A stretch of DNA of 64,000 nucleotides from an uncultured Thalassolituus sp. (GTDB lineage: Bacteria > Pseudomonadota > Gammaproteobacteria > Pseudomonadales > Oceanobacteraceae), in contig NZ_CATMFB010000011.1 of assembly GCF_950066645.1 (NCBI RefSeq), positions 62,001 through 126,000 on the forward strand, in the 5' to 3' direction. This document shows positions 8,554 to 14,063 of this stretch, piece after piece; the first letter of the stretch is position 1; each line of letters opens with the position of its first letter. The translations under genes were made by a program, and so were the position numbers. Under the pieces are notes generated by a model that did no database searches, was not told where the DNA came from, and was given only the letters and a program-made list of their open reading frames with translations.

Positions 8554-8868
8554 TTAGTAAACCTTGCTAAGCTTGTCACTTTCAAAGGTGAACGTGACGT
8601 TGTTTACCACAATTTTATTGCCTTCTTCTACAATAAACGCATTTGGATATGACTGCCTTAACAAATGCAAAATATCTTTTCGCGAATACTCCTTGCCACC
8701 TTTTACGACCAATTCACCAAGGAAGCTATTGGCTTCACTCAATTCATCCAGGCTTACTTGCTGATATGTGTATGTGACACCAGCATCAATTGTCGAATAC
8801 AGCCAAAATAGATTACTGAAGATCAACAATGTGAGAGTTACGAAAAATGATAATTTCCATTGATTCAT
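8554..8868 (-). CDS. Cassette 7: membrane-anchored small protein (Imm58-like?)
   Basis: A 104-residue product with one N-terminal membrane helix (about residues 5-25), then a small extracytoplasmic domain with VTYTYQQVSLDEL and a C-terminal strand pair NKIVVNNVTFTFESDK. The N-terminal half resembles a group of integron-borne single-pass proteins that includes Imm58-type immunity proteins; this is a recollection of family features, not a database result. No toxin gene is adjacent. Translation start lies about 20 bases inside the cassette, with no strong ribosome site, as is common for cassettes. Confidence 0.55.
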   Translation of the reverse strand: MNQWKLSFFVTLTLLIFSNLFWLYSTIDAGVTYTYQQVSLDELSEANSFLGELVVKGGKEYSRKDILHLLRQSYPNAFIVEEGNKIVVNNVTFTFESDKLSKVY

Positions 8869-8883
8869 TTTATACTCGATGAT

Positions 8884-8954
8884 TTTTAACGCCTGCCAGC
8901 TAGGGCGAGTGAAACGAGTCCAGCCAGCTTACTGGCGAATTGGCTGGCTTTTTT
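8884..8954 (-). other. Atypical attC site of cassette 6
   Basis: Read on the minus strand it closes with the standard GGCAGGCGTTAAAA, but the opening TAACAA core is missing; a hairpin of AGCCAGC and GCTGGCT stands in its place. The site may have lost one end or may have been formed by an unequal exchange. Confidence 0.45.
8922..8954 (+). terminator. Rho-independent terminator inside the cassette 6 attC
   Basis: A 7-bp stem (AGCCAGC 8922-8928, GCTGGCT 8943-8949) is followed by six Ts on the plus strand. It would stop transcription running against the cassette genes, shielding the 127-residue gene from antisense reads. No plus-strand gene ends here, so the role is inferred. Confidence 0.5.
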
Positions 8955-8962
8955 ATGCATTT

Positions 8963-9346
8963 TCAAATTTCGAAATCGGTTAATATTAGACCACCAAGCA
9001 AGCCATCAGAACGAGTTATATAAAGAACCCATTGCTCAGGATTAAGACCTTTTGGGTTAGCCCCCACTACACGATAAACGCCTCTATCCTCAATATTACT
9101 ATAGAAGAAACCAAGGTTACTCCCTCTGCAGCTCCAAGTTCCATTGATTATTTCCACTATAGGTAGATCAGCCTCTCCAGGTTTCCAAGACTCATGCTGG
9201 ATTTGCATAGTCATGTCATCCGACAAAACTAAGGTTATTAAGTATTCCGTTGTACCTTCAGATGTAAATTTATTTTCACGAAAAGCACAATCAGCATTTA
9301 CTTCCAAGAAAGCGAGTACTAATACCGAAGTAAAGAATTTATTCAT
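8963..9346 (-). CDS. Cassette 6: secreted small protein, unknown function
   Basis: The 127-residue product begins with a signal peptide (MNKFFTSVLVLAFLEVNA, cleavage about residue 18) and has two Cys in the mature part (CAFREN and TWSCRGS) that could form a disulphide. The rest looks beta-rich with several aromatic strands. No family recognised. It starts 4 bases before the attC of the next cassette and ends just before an unusual attC, so it is cassette cargo. Confidence 0.6.
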   Translation of the reverse strand: MNKFFTSVLVLAFLEVNADCAFRENKFTSEGTTEYLITLVLSDDMTMQIQHESWKPGEADLPIVEIINGTWSCRGSNLGFFYSNIEDRGVYRVVGANPKGLNPEQWVLYITRSDGLLGGLILTDFEI

Positions 9347-9349
9347 AAT

Positions 9350-9430
9350 GCTTAACGCCCGGCCTTTTCGCGCGCTTTTATTGTGCGTCCCGCCACGCTT
9401 TTCAGTGGCATCAACGGCCGCTTGTTAGCA
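9350..9430 (-). other. attC site of cassette 5 (conserved type)
   Basis: Minus strand: opens CTAACAAGCGGCC, passes GCCACTGAAAAGCGTGGC, closes GGCCGGGCGTTAAGC. About 80 bp and nearly identical to the sites at 10746 and 11897. The stop codon of the 123-residue cassette gene is the TAA of the opening core. Confidence 0.88.
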
Positions 9431-9796
9431 GTTATTGATGATTTCATTAAACACTTCATCATTGAGAACAAGTGGAGCCATAAAATCACGAACATATTTC
9501 TCTTTCTGATCTTGACCGGCATCGCTCCACCACCCAGATTCTTGGATATGCTTGCGTAAAAGCTCAGTTTCAATTCTTGTGTTGTCAGCAACCTGCCACT
9601 CTAGCCAGCTTTTCGCTTGAGGCTCTTTACTAGCCGCCACTAGTTCATCAAAAACTTTGAATGCAAGACTACCCGTGTATGGCGAACCCTGAGCCTCTCG
9701 TAGGCATGAGTTCTTATCGAATTTCACAGCCATCAAAGACTTGTGTAAGGCCAGTAGCTCCCAATAACTTTCAATTTCGATGTTCATATCTGGCAT
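9425..9796 (-). CDS. Cassette 5: hypothetical protein
   Basis: A 123-residue, mostly helical, acidic product. Helix 1 (about 4-28) is followed by a segment with SPYTGSLAFKVFDELV, then WLEWQVADNTRIETELLRKH and a Trp pair, ending in a cysteine. No signal peptide or membrane segment. I do not recognise a family. A start three codons later is possible because neither ATG has a clear ribosome site. The stop codon overlaps the attC core. Confidence 0.6.
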   Translation of the reverse strand: MPDMNIEIESYWELLALHKSLMAVKFDKNSCLREAQGSPYTGSLAFKVFDELVAASKEPQAKSWLEWQVADNTRIETELLRKHIQESGWWSDAGQDQKEKYVRDFMAPLVLNDEVFNEIINNC

Positions 9797-9799
9797 GAC

Positions 9800-9847
9800 T
9801 GCTAACGCCGCATTCAGCGGCTTGTCCGCTGCAATGCTTTGTTATAA
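9800..9847 (-). other. Short attC site of cassette 4
   Basis: Only about 48 bp: on the minus strand it opens TTATAACAAAGC, has an inner hairpin GCAGCGGACAAGCCGCTGAA and closes GGCGTTAGC. Its arms pair well, so it looks functional despite its size. Confidence 0.75.
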
Positions 9848-9848
9848 G

Positions 9849-10730
9849 TCACCTTACTATATCTTGATTACTGAGCTTTGGAGCCAACCGCTTAAATATA
9901 GAGTTTTCAGTGTACGGCAAATACTCAGTATGCCTAGAATAAACAAAGCCATTTTTTAATGATTTATCCGATAAATAGTTCATAATTTGGCTTTCAACCA
10001 TTACACCAAAACACTTCTTTTTCGCCCCCGCACTAAACCGATCCAACCTAGCTTTCACATAATTGTTTGAGACACCTCTATGAATTTCTGTCGCTGCGGA
10101 TTGTGAATCAGGATAAAGCATATTTGTTTCAGGTAGTAAATCAGTGATGTTCACCGCCACCAACCCATGAACTTTGCTTGATTTTTCTGAGCTAATTCTT
10201 TTCAAAACTTGTTTGTTAGCTTTTTTTACATTCTTCTCTATCTGAGCTTCAGACTTAACTCGCTTGCACTCAACAAAAAGCATTCCATCATCAATCAAAT
10301 CAACTACAACATCACAAATTCCATTGAGAGTTACGGAGTAACCTGCTTGTATAAACCTACTAGCAATAGATAATTCGAAGAGAAAGTCTCTCGCTTGGTC
10401 GTTGTCAGTATTACCTCTGAACTCTTGCCCTGAAGTTATTTTTTTAACCTGATCAAGAAACTCCGATACCTCGACATTGCTTAGACAGTTTTTAATTCTA
10501 ATTATTTCATTTACTTCAATATATGCATTATCAAAGGACCTCTTAAAGCCAAGAAGGTCATCTTCAACTATTTTCCCTTCTGCTAGATCAATAAACTTTT
10601 CAAAACATCTCTTATAAATACCATATCTGTTTTTGGAATATTCAAATCCTAACCCACTAAACCAATTACAAACTTCGTCGTACATCAAAATAAGATTATC
10701 AAAATCGTGCTCATAGTATGTAGTGGTCAT
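9849..10730 (-). CDS. Cassette 4: PD-(D/E)XK nuclease-like protein
   Basis: The 293-residue product has an all-helical N-terminal half (about 10-105) and then a pattern typical of restriction-endonuclease-like folds: a helix with Glu119 (RDFLFELSIASRF), a strand with Asp140/Asp144 (GICDVVVDLID) and the ExK strand FVECKR with Glu154 and Lys156, followed by a lysine-rich helix. These would be the metal-binding catalytic residues. The family is not one I can name; the fold assignment is inference from the motif order. AT-rich codon use contrasts with the surrounding housekeeping genes. A nuclease as cassette cargo would fit phage or plasmid defence. Confidence 0.6.
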   Translation of the reverse strand: MTTTYYEHDFDNLILMYDEVCNWFSGLGFEYSKNRYGIYKRCFEKFIDLAEGKIVEDDLLGFKRSFDNAYIEVNEIIRIKNCLSNVEVSEFLDQVKKITSGQEFRGNTDNDQARDFLFELSIASRFIQAGYSVTLNGICDVVVDLIDDGMLFVECKRVKSEAQIEKNVKKANKQVLKRISSEKSSKVHGLVAVNITDLLPETNMLYPDSQSAATEIHRGVSNNYVKARLDRFSAGAKKKCFGVMVESQIMNYLSDKSLKNGFVYSRHTEYLPYTENSIFKRLAPKLSNQDIVR

Positions 10731-10745
10731 AGTTCCCTCAGGGAC

Positions 10746-10826
10746 TTATAACGCCCGGCCTTGGGGCGCGCGTTTTCTGCGCGTCCCGCCACGCTTTTCA
10801 GTGGCTTCAACGGCCGTTTGTTATGC
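10746..10826 (-). other. attC site of cassette 3 (conserved type)
   Basis: Minus strand: opens GCATAACAAACGGCC, passes GCCACTGAAAAGCGTGGC, closes GGCCGGGCGTTATAAG. Same family as the sites at 9350 and 11897. The stop codon of the 82-residue cassette gene lies in the opening core. Confidence 0.88.
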
Positions 10827-11069
10827 ATTGGGTGCATCACCATAGGAAATCATCGCCAATATGGTGAGCACCAGTATAGTAAGTACCAGCCAAAACAACA
10901 TTCCAGAAAAAACTGCGCAAAATCCATTAGGATCAGGCTCAGATTTATTTATGGATTTACAAAGCAAATAGCCTGGACCTTTTATGAGTAACTCAAACAC
11001 AATCACTACAGCGATCTGCCCAAGAATCCTACCAATCACTTTAAATACGTCACCTACTACTTCATCCAA
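10821..11069 (-). CDS. Cassette 3: small two-helix membrane protein
   Basis: An 82-residue product with two predicted membrane helices (about 15-34 and 50-74) separated by a polar loop KSINKSEPDPNGFC. It starts with an amphipathic stretch. No family recognised. Position between two attC sites makes it cassette cargo. Small membrane proteins are common cargo and may be toxins, immunity proteins or envelope modifiers; nothing here decides among these. Confidence 0.6.
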   Translation of the reverse strand: MDEVVGDVFKVIGRILGQIAVVIVFELLIKGPGYLLCKSINKSEPDPNGFCAVFSGMLFWLVLTILVLTILAMISYGDAPNA

Positions 11070-11090
11070 AGTGAACTTCCTATTTGCGCT

Positions 11091-11148
11091 GCATAACGCT
11101 CAAAGCAGGGGCGGCGAAGCCGTCCCAGCCTGCCTTCGCTTGTTATTT
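11091..11148 (-). other. attC site of cassette 2
   Basis: About 58 bp. On the minus strand it opens AAATAACAAGCGAAGGCAGG and closes CTTTGAGCGTTATGC, with an inner hairpin GACGGCTTCGCCGCC. It differs in sequence from the conserved-type sites. The TAA stop of the HEPN-like gene is the start of the core. Confidence 0.8.
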
Positions 11149-11877
11149 GCTTGGATATTCGGAATACCATCTTGGCTCCGTTTTATCCATATTTTTAATG
11201 AAATAGTCAAACACATCCTTTGCCAGCCTATAAGGAGGCTGCTGAGTCAATAATTCGTGCCAGACTGTAGGTATCTCAGGGCCAGAAGACCTGCGATCAT
11301 CTTTCTTCATATGGATAAGGCTATCACGAACAGACTTTAATCCAACGAACCCTTGCCAGCACTTGCTGCCCTTTGGCGAGTCTACACGCAGACACTCCGG
11401 TAAGACTGACGACAACTTTTCGCTCAGAGACAAATACCTTTCGATATCCTTGCTCGACATCGCCTCTAAAACTGATTCACTACGACGAGGCTTATGATAA
11501 ATGAAGTCCACCGGAATATTTTCGTTTGCAAACGATTCGATGGCAGAATGAGCCATGACAACTGACTCCATAACACGCTCTAGATAATCGAACGAGTCCC
11601 GCGTCGTGACAAACATCACTTCTTTTTTTATTGAACGATCAATTCCAGACGCCTTTCGAATTTCTTGTGCTTCTATCCAAGCTCTACGAGATGCATTCAA
11701 GAACAGTGCTGTAGAGTTTGGCAATAATATTCGAATTGCCTTCTTCTTATTGACCTTTGCAACAGATAATCGAGTTACTTGGCTGCCTTTCAGCGCAATC
11801 TGCCCTGTTGAAAGACGAGTATCTTCAGCAACATAGTGAATATCCTCCATTCGCCAATCGTTATCAGGACCTTCCAT
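11143..11877 (-). CDS. Cassette 2: HEPN-type protein with RxxxxH motif
   Basis: The start chosen is an ATG with GAGG upstream; a TTG 12 bases earlier is the alternative. The 244-residue product has a beta-rich N-terminal domain (about 1-65) and an all-helical C-terminal domain (about 90-200) that looks like HEPN: a helix MAHSAIESFANENIPVDF and a later helix with VRDSLIHMKK, giving Arg184-x4-His189. RxxxxH is the catalytic signature of HEPN ribonucleases found in toxin-antitoxin and abortive-infection systems. No nucleotidyltransferase or antitoxin partner is adjacent. The HEPN assignment rests on motif and helix pattern only. Confidence 0.6.
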   Translation of the reverse strand: MEGPDNDWRMEDIHYVAEDTRLSTGQIALKGSQVTRLSVAKVNKKKAIRILLPNSTALFLNASRRAWIEAQEIRKASGIDRSIKKEVMFVTTRDSFDYLERVMESVVMAHSAIESFANENIPVDFIYHKPRRSESVLEAMSSKDIERYLSLSEKLSSVLPECLRVDSPKGSKCWQGFVGLKSVRDSLIHMKKDDRRSSGPEIPTVWHELLTQQPPYRLAKDVFDYFIKNMDKTEPRWYSEYPSK

Positions 11878-11896
11878 GAAACCTCGCAATTAATAC

Positions 11897-11977
11897 AAAT
11901 AACGCCCGGCCTTGGGGCGCGTGCTTTTTACGCGTCCCGCCACGCTTTTCAGTGGCCTCAACGGCCGCTTGTTAGAA
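11897..11977 (-). other. attC site of cassette 1 (conserved type)
   Basis: Minus strand: opens TTCTAACAAGCGGCC, passes GCCACTGAAAAGCGTGGC, closes GGCCGGGCGTTATTTG. About 80 bp, with long imperfect inverted arms. Near-copy of the sites at 9350 and 10746. Confidence 0.9.
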
Positions 11978-11983
11978 GGCACG

Positions 11984-12244
11984 TCAAACGATTCCAATAA
12001 CTAGACCGCCGATCATGATGCCCCAATGAGCAGCACCATCTCGATATTCATTCAGAAGCCAAAAGTAAGCTGTCGCTAGCCCGAAGGCAATCAAGGACAT
12101 AATCAAAACGCTTACAATTTGGCCACCGAACATCAAGCCCAGCAAAAGTGCAGCAACGCCATAGGTAGCAGAGCATAAAAATGGATTCTCAGTTCTATAA
12201 AGCAACTGAAGTAAGCCAACAAGTAAAAGTATCTTAAAAATCAC
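11984..12244 (-). CDS. Cassette 1: small multi-helix membrane protein
   Basis: An 86-residue, very hydrophobic product with three predicted membrane helices (about 2-15, 27-64 as two helices, and 73-86). The only polar parts are short loops such as LLNEYRDGAAHWG. It is the cassette nearest to attI, so it would be the most recently inserted and the best expressed from an integron promoter. No family recognised. The gene start lies about 11 bases inside the cassette, after the junction core, with AGAAGGA a little upstream. Confidence 0.6.
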   Translation of the reverse strand: MIFKILLLVGLLQLLYRTENPFLCSATYGVAALLLGLMFGGQIVSVLIMSLIAFGLATAYFWLLNEYRDGAAHWGIMIGGLVIGIV

Positions 12245-12254
12245 GATTTAATCC

Positions 12255-12330
12255 TTCTAACAGTTTATTCGTGAGCGTGCGCGTTTTGACGCCTCGCTTC
12301 CTTTCGATGGTCTAAGCATAACCCCCTGAC
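12255..12330 (-). other. attI-like recombination site region
   Basis: The boundary between cassette 1 and the integrase side carries, on the minus strand, AACTGTTAGAAGG, a GTTA core resembling the end of class attI sites. No second attC lies between this point and the integrase, so this is where new cassettes would enter. The right-hand limit is arbitrary; attI sites have little sequence conservation. A GCGTGCGCGTTT motif occurs here (about 12275) and again at about 12381. Confidence 0.55.
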
Positions 12331-12366
12331 AGAACTATGAAAAGTGCCTGAGGCGACGCCTATTGC

Positions 12367-12434
12367 CAGTGTGAAAGTGTGCGTGCGCGTTTACACACCT
12401 GCACCGTCTTTACATTTGGCACACTATCACACTG
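12367..12434. repeat. 16-bp inverted repeat between attI and intI
   Basis: CAGTGTGAAAGTGTGC at 12367-12382 and GCACACTATCACACTG at 12419-12434 match as inverted arms at 15 of 16 positions with a 36-base loop. It lies in the non-coding stretch 12245-12595 that should contain attI and the cassette promoter. It could be an attC-like structure, an integrase accessory site or a regulator site. No function can be assigned from sequence. Confidence 0.6.
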
Positions 12435-12528
12435 AGACTCACCATAACCTTCTGATTTATATAGTTTATTTATTATTGATAGATAACAAAGTGAGCCAAT
12501 AAGCTACTGACGAGTCATACAAACGCGC

Positions 12529-12557
12529 ATTGATTTTCCAGAACGCTTCAATATACT
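12529..12557 (+). promoter_or_regulatory. Sigma-70-type promoter of intI
   Basis: A -35 box TTGATT (12529-12534) and a -10 box TATACT (12552-12557) are separated by 17 bases, close to consensus. The -10 box overlaps the left arm of the LexA box. The integrase start codon lies about 39 bases downstream with ribosome site GAGGAAG. Confidence 0.65.
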
Positions 12558-12577
12558 GTTTATACATACAGTATATT
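12550..12577 (+). promoter_or_regulatory. LexA (SOS) box controlling intI
   Basis: CTG-N10-CAG at 12556-12571 is the gammaproteobacterial LexA operator, here inside a perfect 9-bp inverted repeat (AATATACTG and CAGTATATT). It overlaps the -10 box, so bound LexA would block transcription. LexA control of integrases is well established for class 1 and Vibrio integrons. Confidence 0.88.
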
Positions 12578-12595
12578 TTCATGAGGAAGATTAGC

Positions 12596-13305
12596 ATGGG
12601 AAGCAGTCCATTTCTCAATGAAGTACGTGCATCAATCAGGCTCAGAGGAATGAGTCTCCGCACAGAGAAGACATATATTTATTGAATCAGAAATTACATC
12701 CGGTATCACAATTATCGCCACCCTCGAGATATGGGTCCAGATGAGGTTATGAAGTATCTCGGCTACCTTGCAGTCAAGCGTCAGGTAGCAATCAATACCC
12801 AAAAGATAGCCTTGAACGCTATCGCATTTCTGTACAACCAGTTTCATGAGATGCCACTGGGTGATCTTAACTTCACCTTCGCTTCTCGGCCCAGAAGGCT
12901 TCCTGAAGTCCTGAATAGCAGTGAGGTTGGCGCGATCCTGCGTGTAATGAAAGGCAGAGATAAACTGATCTTTTCACTGTTATTTGGATCTGGTTTGAGG
13001 ATTACGGAATGTCTTCGCCTTAGGGGTAAATATCTCAACTTCAGTCAGGGCACACTGACAGTTCGCGACGGCAAGGGCGGAAAAGATCGGGTTACGATTC
13101 TGAATCCCACGCTTCGTCCTGCGATAGAAGTGGCCATACCTTCCGGCATAGTTTTGCCACTGAACTACTTAAAAGTGGTCGTGACATCCGCACTGTTCAG
13201 GAGTTGCTGGGCCATAGTGATGTAGCGACTACTCAAATTTATACGCATGTGATCGGGCAGCACTTTGCGGGTACGTCCAGCCCGTTGGATTTTCTTTCGG
13301 CTTAG
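12596..13305 (+). pseudogene. intI: Integron integrase, inactivated (nonsense plus deletion/frameshift)
   Basis: The frame from ATG 12596 begins as a normal tyrosine-recombinase integrase of the IntI type: FLNEVRASIRLRGMSLRTEK then TYIY, but the next codon, normally the conserved Trp of the YxxWI motif, is TGA (12683-12685, codon 30). The same frame continues with good IntI similarity (KYLGYLAVKRQVAINTQKIA, LFGSGLRITECLRLRG with the first catalytic Arg, DGKGGKDRV) up to about 13140. There, sequence jumps to another frame reading [34 protein letters not shown] with the catalytic His and Tyr, ending TAG 13303-13305. About 90-100 codons are missing, including the IntI-specific insertion and the HxLR part of the active site. 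A restart at ATG 12731 would still lack the catalytic core, so the enzyme is dead. Confidence 0.92.
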
Positions 13306-13340
13306 TCGGCTGCTGTAGAGTGAATAGTCATGGCGCTGGG

Positions 13341-13358
13341 TTCCCGCGTTCGCGGGAA
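13341..13358. repeat. REP-like palindrome
   Basis: TTCCCGCG and CGCGGGAA face each other around TT: a perfect 8-bp GC-rich palindrome. The GCGGGAATGAC edge resembles widespread short interspersed palindromes in proteobacteria. The tandem repeat begins inside its right arm. Confidence 0.7.
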
Positions 13359-13509
13359 TGACATAACAGCTTGTGGGAATGACATAACAGCTTGTGGGAA
13401 TGACATAACAGCTTGCAGGAATGACATAACAGCTTGCAGGAATGACATAACAGCTTGTGAGAATGACATAACAGCGTGTGAGAATCCCAACGCAGCTTAT
13501 GGGAATGAC
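13354..13509. repeat. 21-bp tandem repeat, six full copies plus degenerate ends
   Basis: Units start at 13354, 13375, 13396, 13417, 13438 and 13459, each reading GGGAATGACATAACAGCTTG plus one base with one or two changes; a seventh (13480) and a partial eighth (13501) are diverged. There are no spacers, so it is not a CRISPR. The first unit overlaps the palindrome's right arm, suggesting slippage-driven growth of one half of the palindrome. Because 21 is a multiple of 3 it gives open heptapeptide-repeat frames on both strands; these are not considered genes. Confidence 0.9.
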
Positions 13510-13570
13510 CAGTGTCGCCTGAATCAGGCTATACTGCCTGCTTTGTTTTTACACCAGTATTGAGTTTGTT

Positions 13571-14056
13571 ATGACACCTCCGAATATGAAGAACCCTATT
13601 CACCTGTTGGCGTTTGGTCTTGGCTCAGGTCTGGCTAAGAAGGCGCCGGGCACCTGGGGAACGCTGGCGGCGTTGCCTGTGTGGTGGTTTTTTCTGCAGG
13701 GTGTGCCAACGCTTCCTTATCTGGGCGTTCTGCTGGCAGGCTTTGCCTTTGGGGTGGTTATTTGCGAAATCACATCCCGCGATATGGGGGTACATGATTT
13801 TGGCGGTATCGTTTGGGATGAATGGATTGGCGTCTGGATTACGCTGCTGTGGCTTCCGTTCAGTGGTGATCTGGCTACTGACATGCTCTGGCTGGCCTAT
13901 GGTTTTGCTTTATTCCGCTTCTTCGACATCATAAAGCCATGGCCTATCAAGTGGCTCGATGCCAAGGTTCATGGTGGGTTCGGGATTATGATCGACGACG
14001 TCATCGCTGGTATCTTCGGTTTAATTGTTGTGCAGCTAACGGCATACCTTATCTGA
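13571..14056 (+). CDS. pgpA: Phosphatidylglycerophosphatase A
   Basis: PgpA dephosphorylates phosphatidylglycerophosphate to phosphatidylglycerol in the inner membrane. The 161-residue protein has the family signature LGSGLAKKAPGTWGTLAALP near the N terminus, the DFGGIVWDEWIGVW segment with acidic residues implicated in catalysis, and several membrane helices. Length matches. No strong ribosome site is visible before the ATG. In related bacteria pgpA follows nusB-thiL; here its upstream neighbour is the integron end and tandem repeat, so the usual cluster is broken at this point. Confidence 0.93.
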   Translation: MTPPNMKNPIHLLAFGLGSGLAKKAPGTWGTLAALPVWWFFLQGVPTLPYLGVLLAGFAFGVVICEITSRDMGVHDFGGIVWDEWIGVWITLLWLPFSGDLATDMLWLAYGFALFRFFDIIKPWPIKWLDAKVHGGFGIMIDDVIAGIFGLIVVQLTAYLI

Positions 14057-14063
14057 GTCAGAG

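Larger units (their letters stand above)
7880..13305 (-). mobile_element. Chromosomal integron: cassette array, attI region and dead intI
   Basis: From right to left: an integrase pseudogene on the plus strand (12596-13305), its LexA-controlled promoter, an attI-like region (about 12255-12600), then eight minus-strand gene cassettes, seven of them followed by a supportable attC site of varying quality. The layout (integrase divergent from an array of head-to-tail, promoterless-looking, AT-richer small genes) is that of a sedentary chromosomal integron. Three attC sites (11897-11977, 10746-10826, 9350-9430) are near-copies of each other, as expected for attC sites amplified within one host lineage. 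The left end is ragged and runs into relic DNA at about 7.2-7.9 kb. Confidence 0.88.

Noticed and set aside
12731-13225. Separate 164-residue recombinase gene
   Set aside because: It is the middle of the integrase relic, in frame with the upstream start after the TGA, and runs into the wrong frame after the deletion. It lacks the catalytic core.
13354-13509. Possible CRISPR array
   Set aside because: Units are directly adjacent with no spacers, and no cas genes are near.
13302-13563. Open frames on both strands encoding heptapeptide repeats
   Set aside because: They exist only because the repeat unit is 21 bp, a multiple of three. No ribosome site or family similarity.
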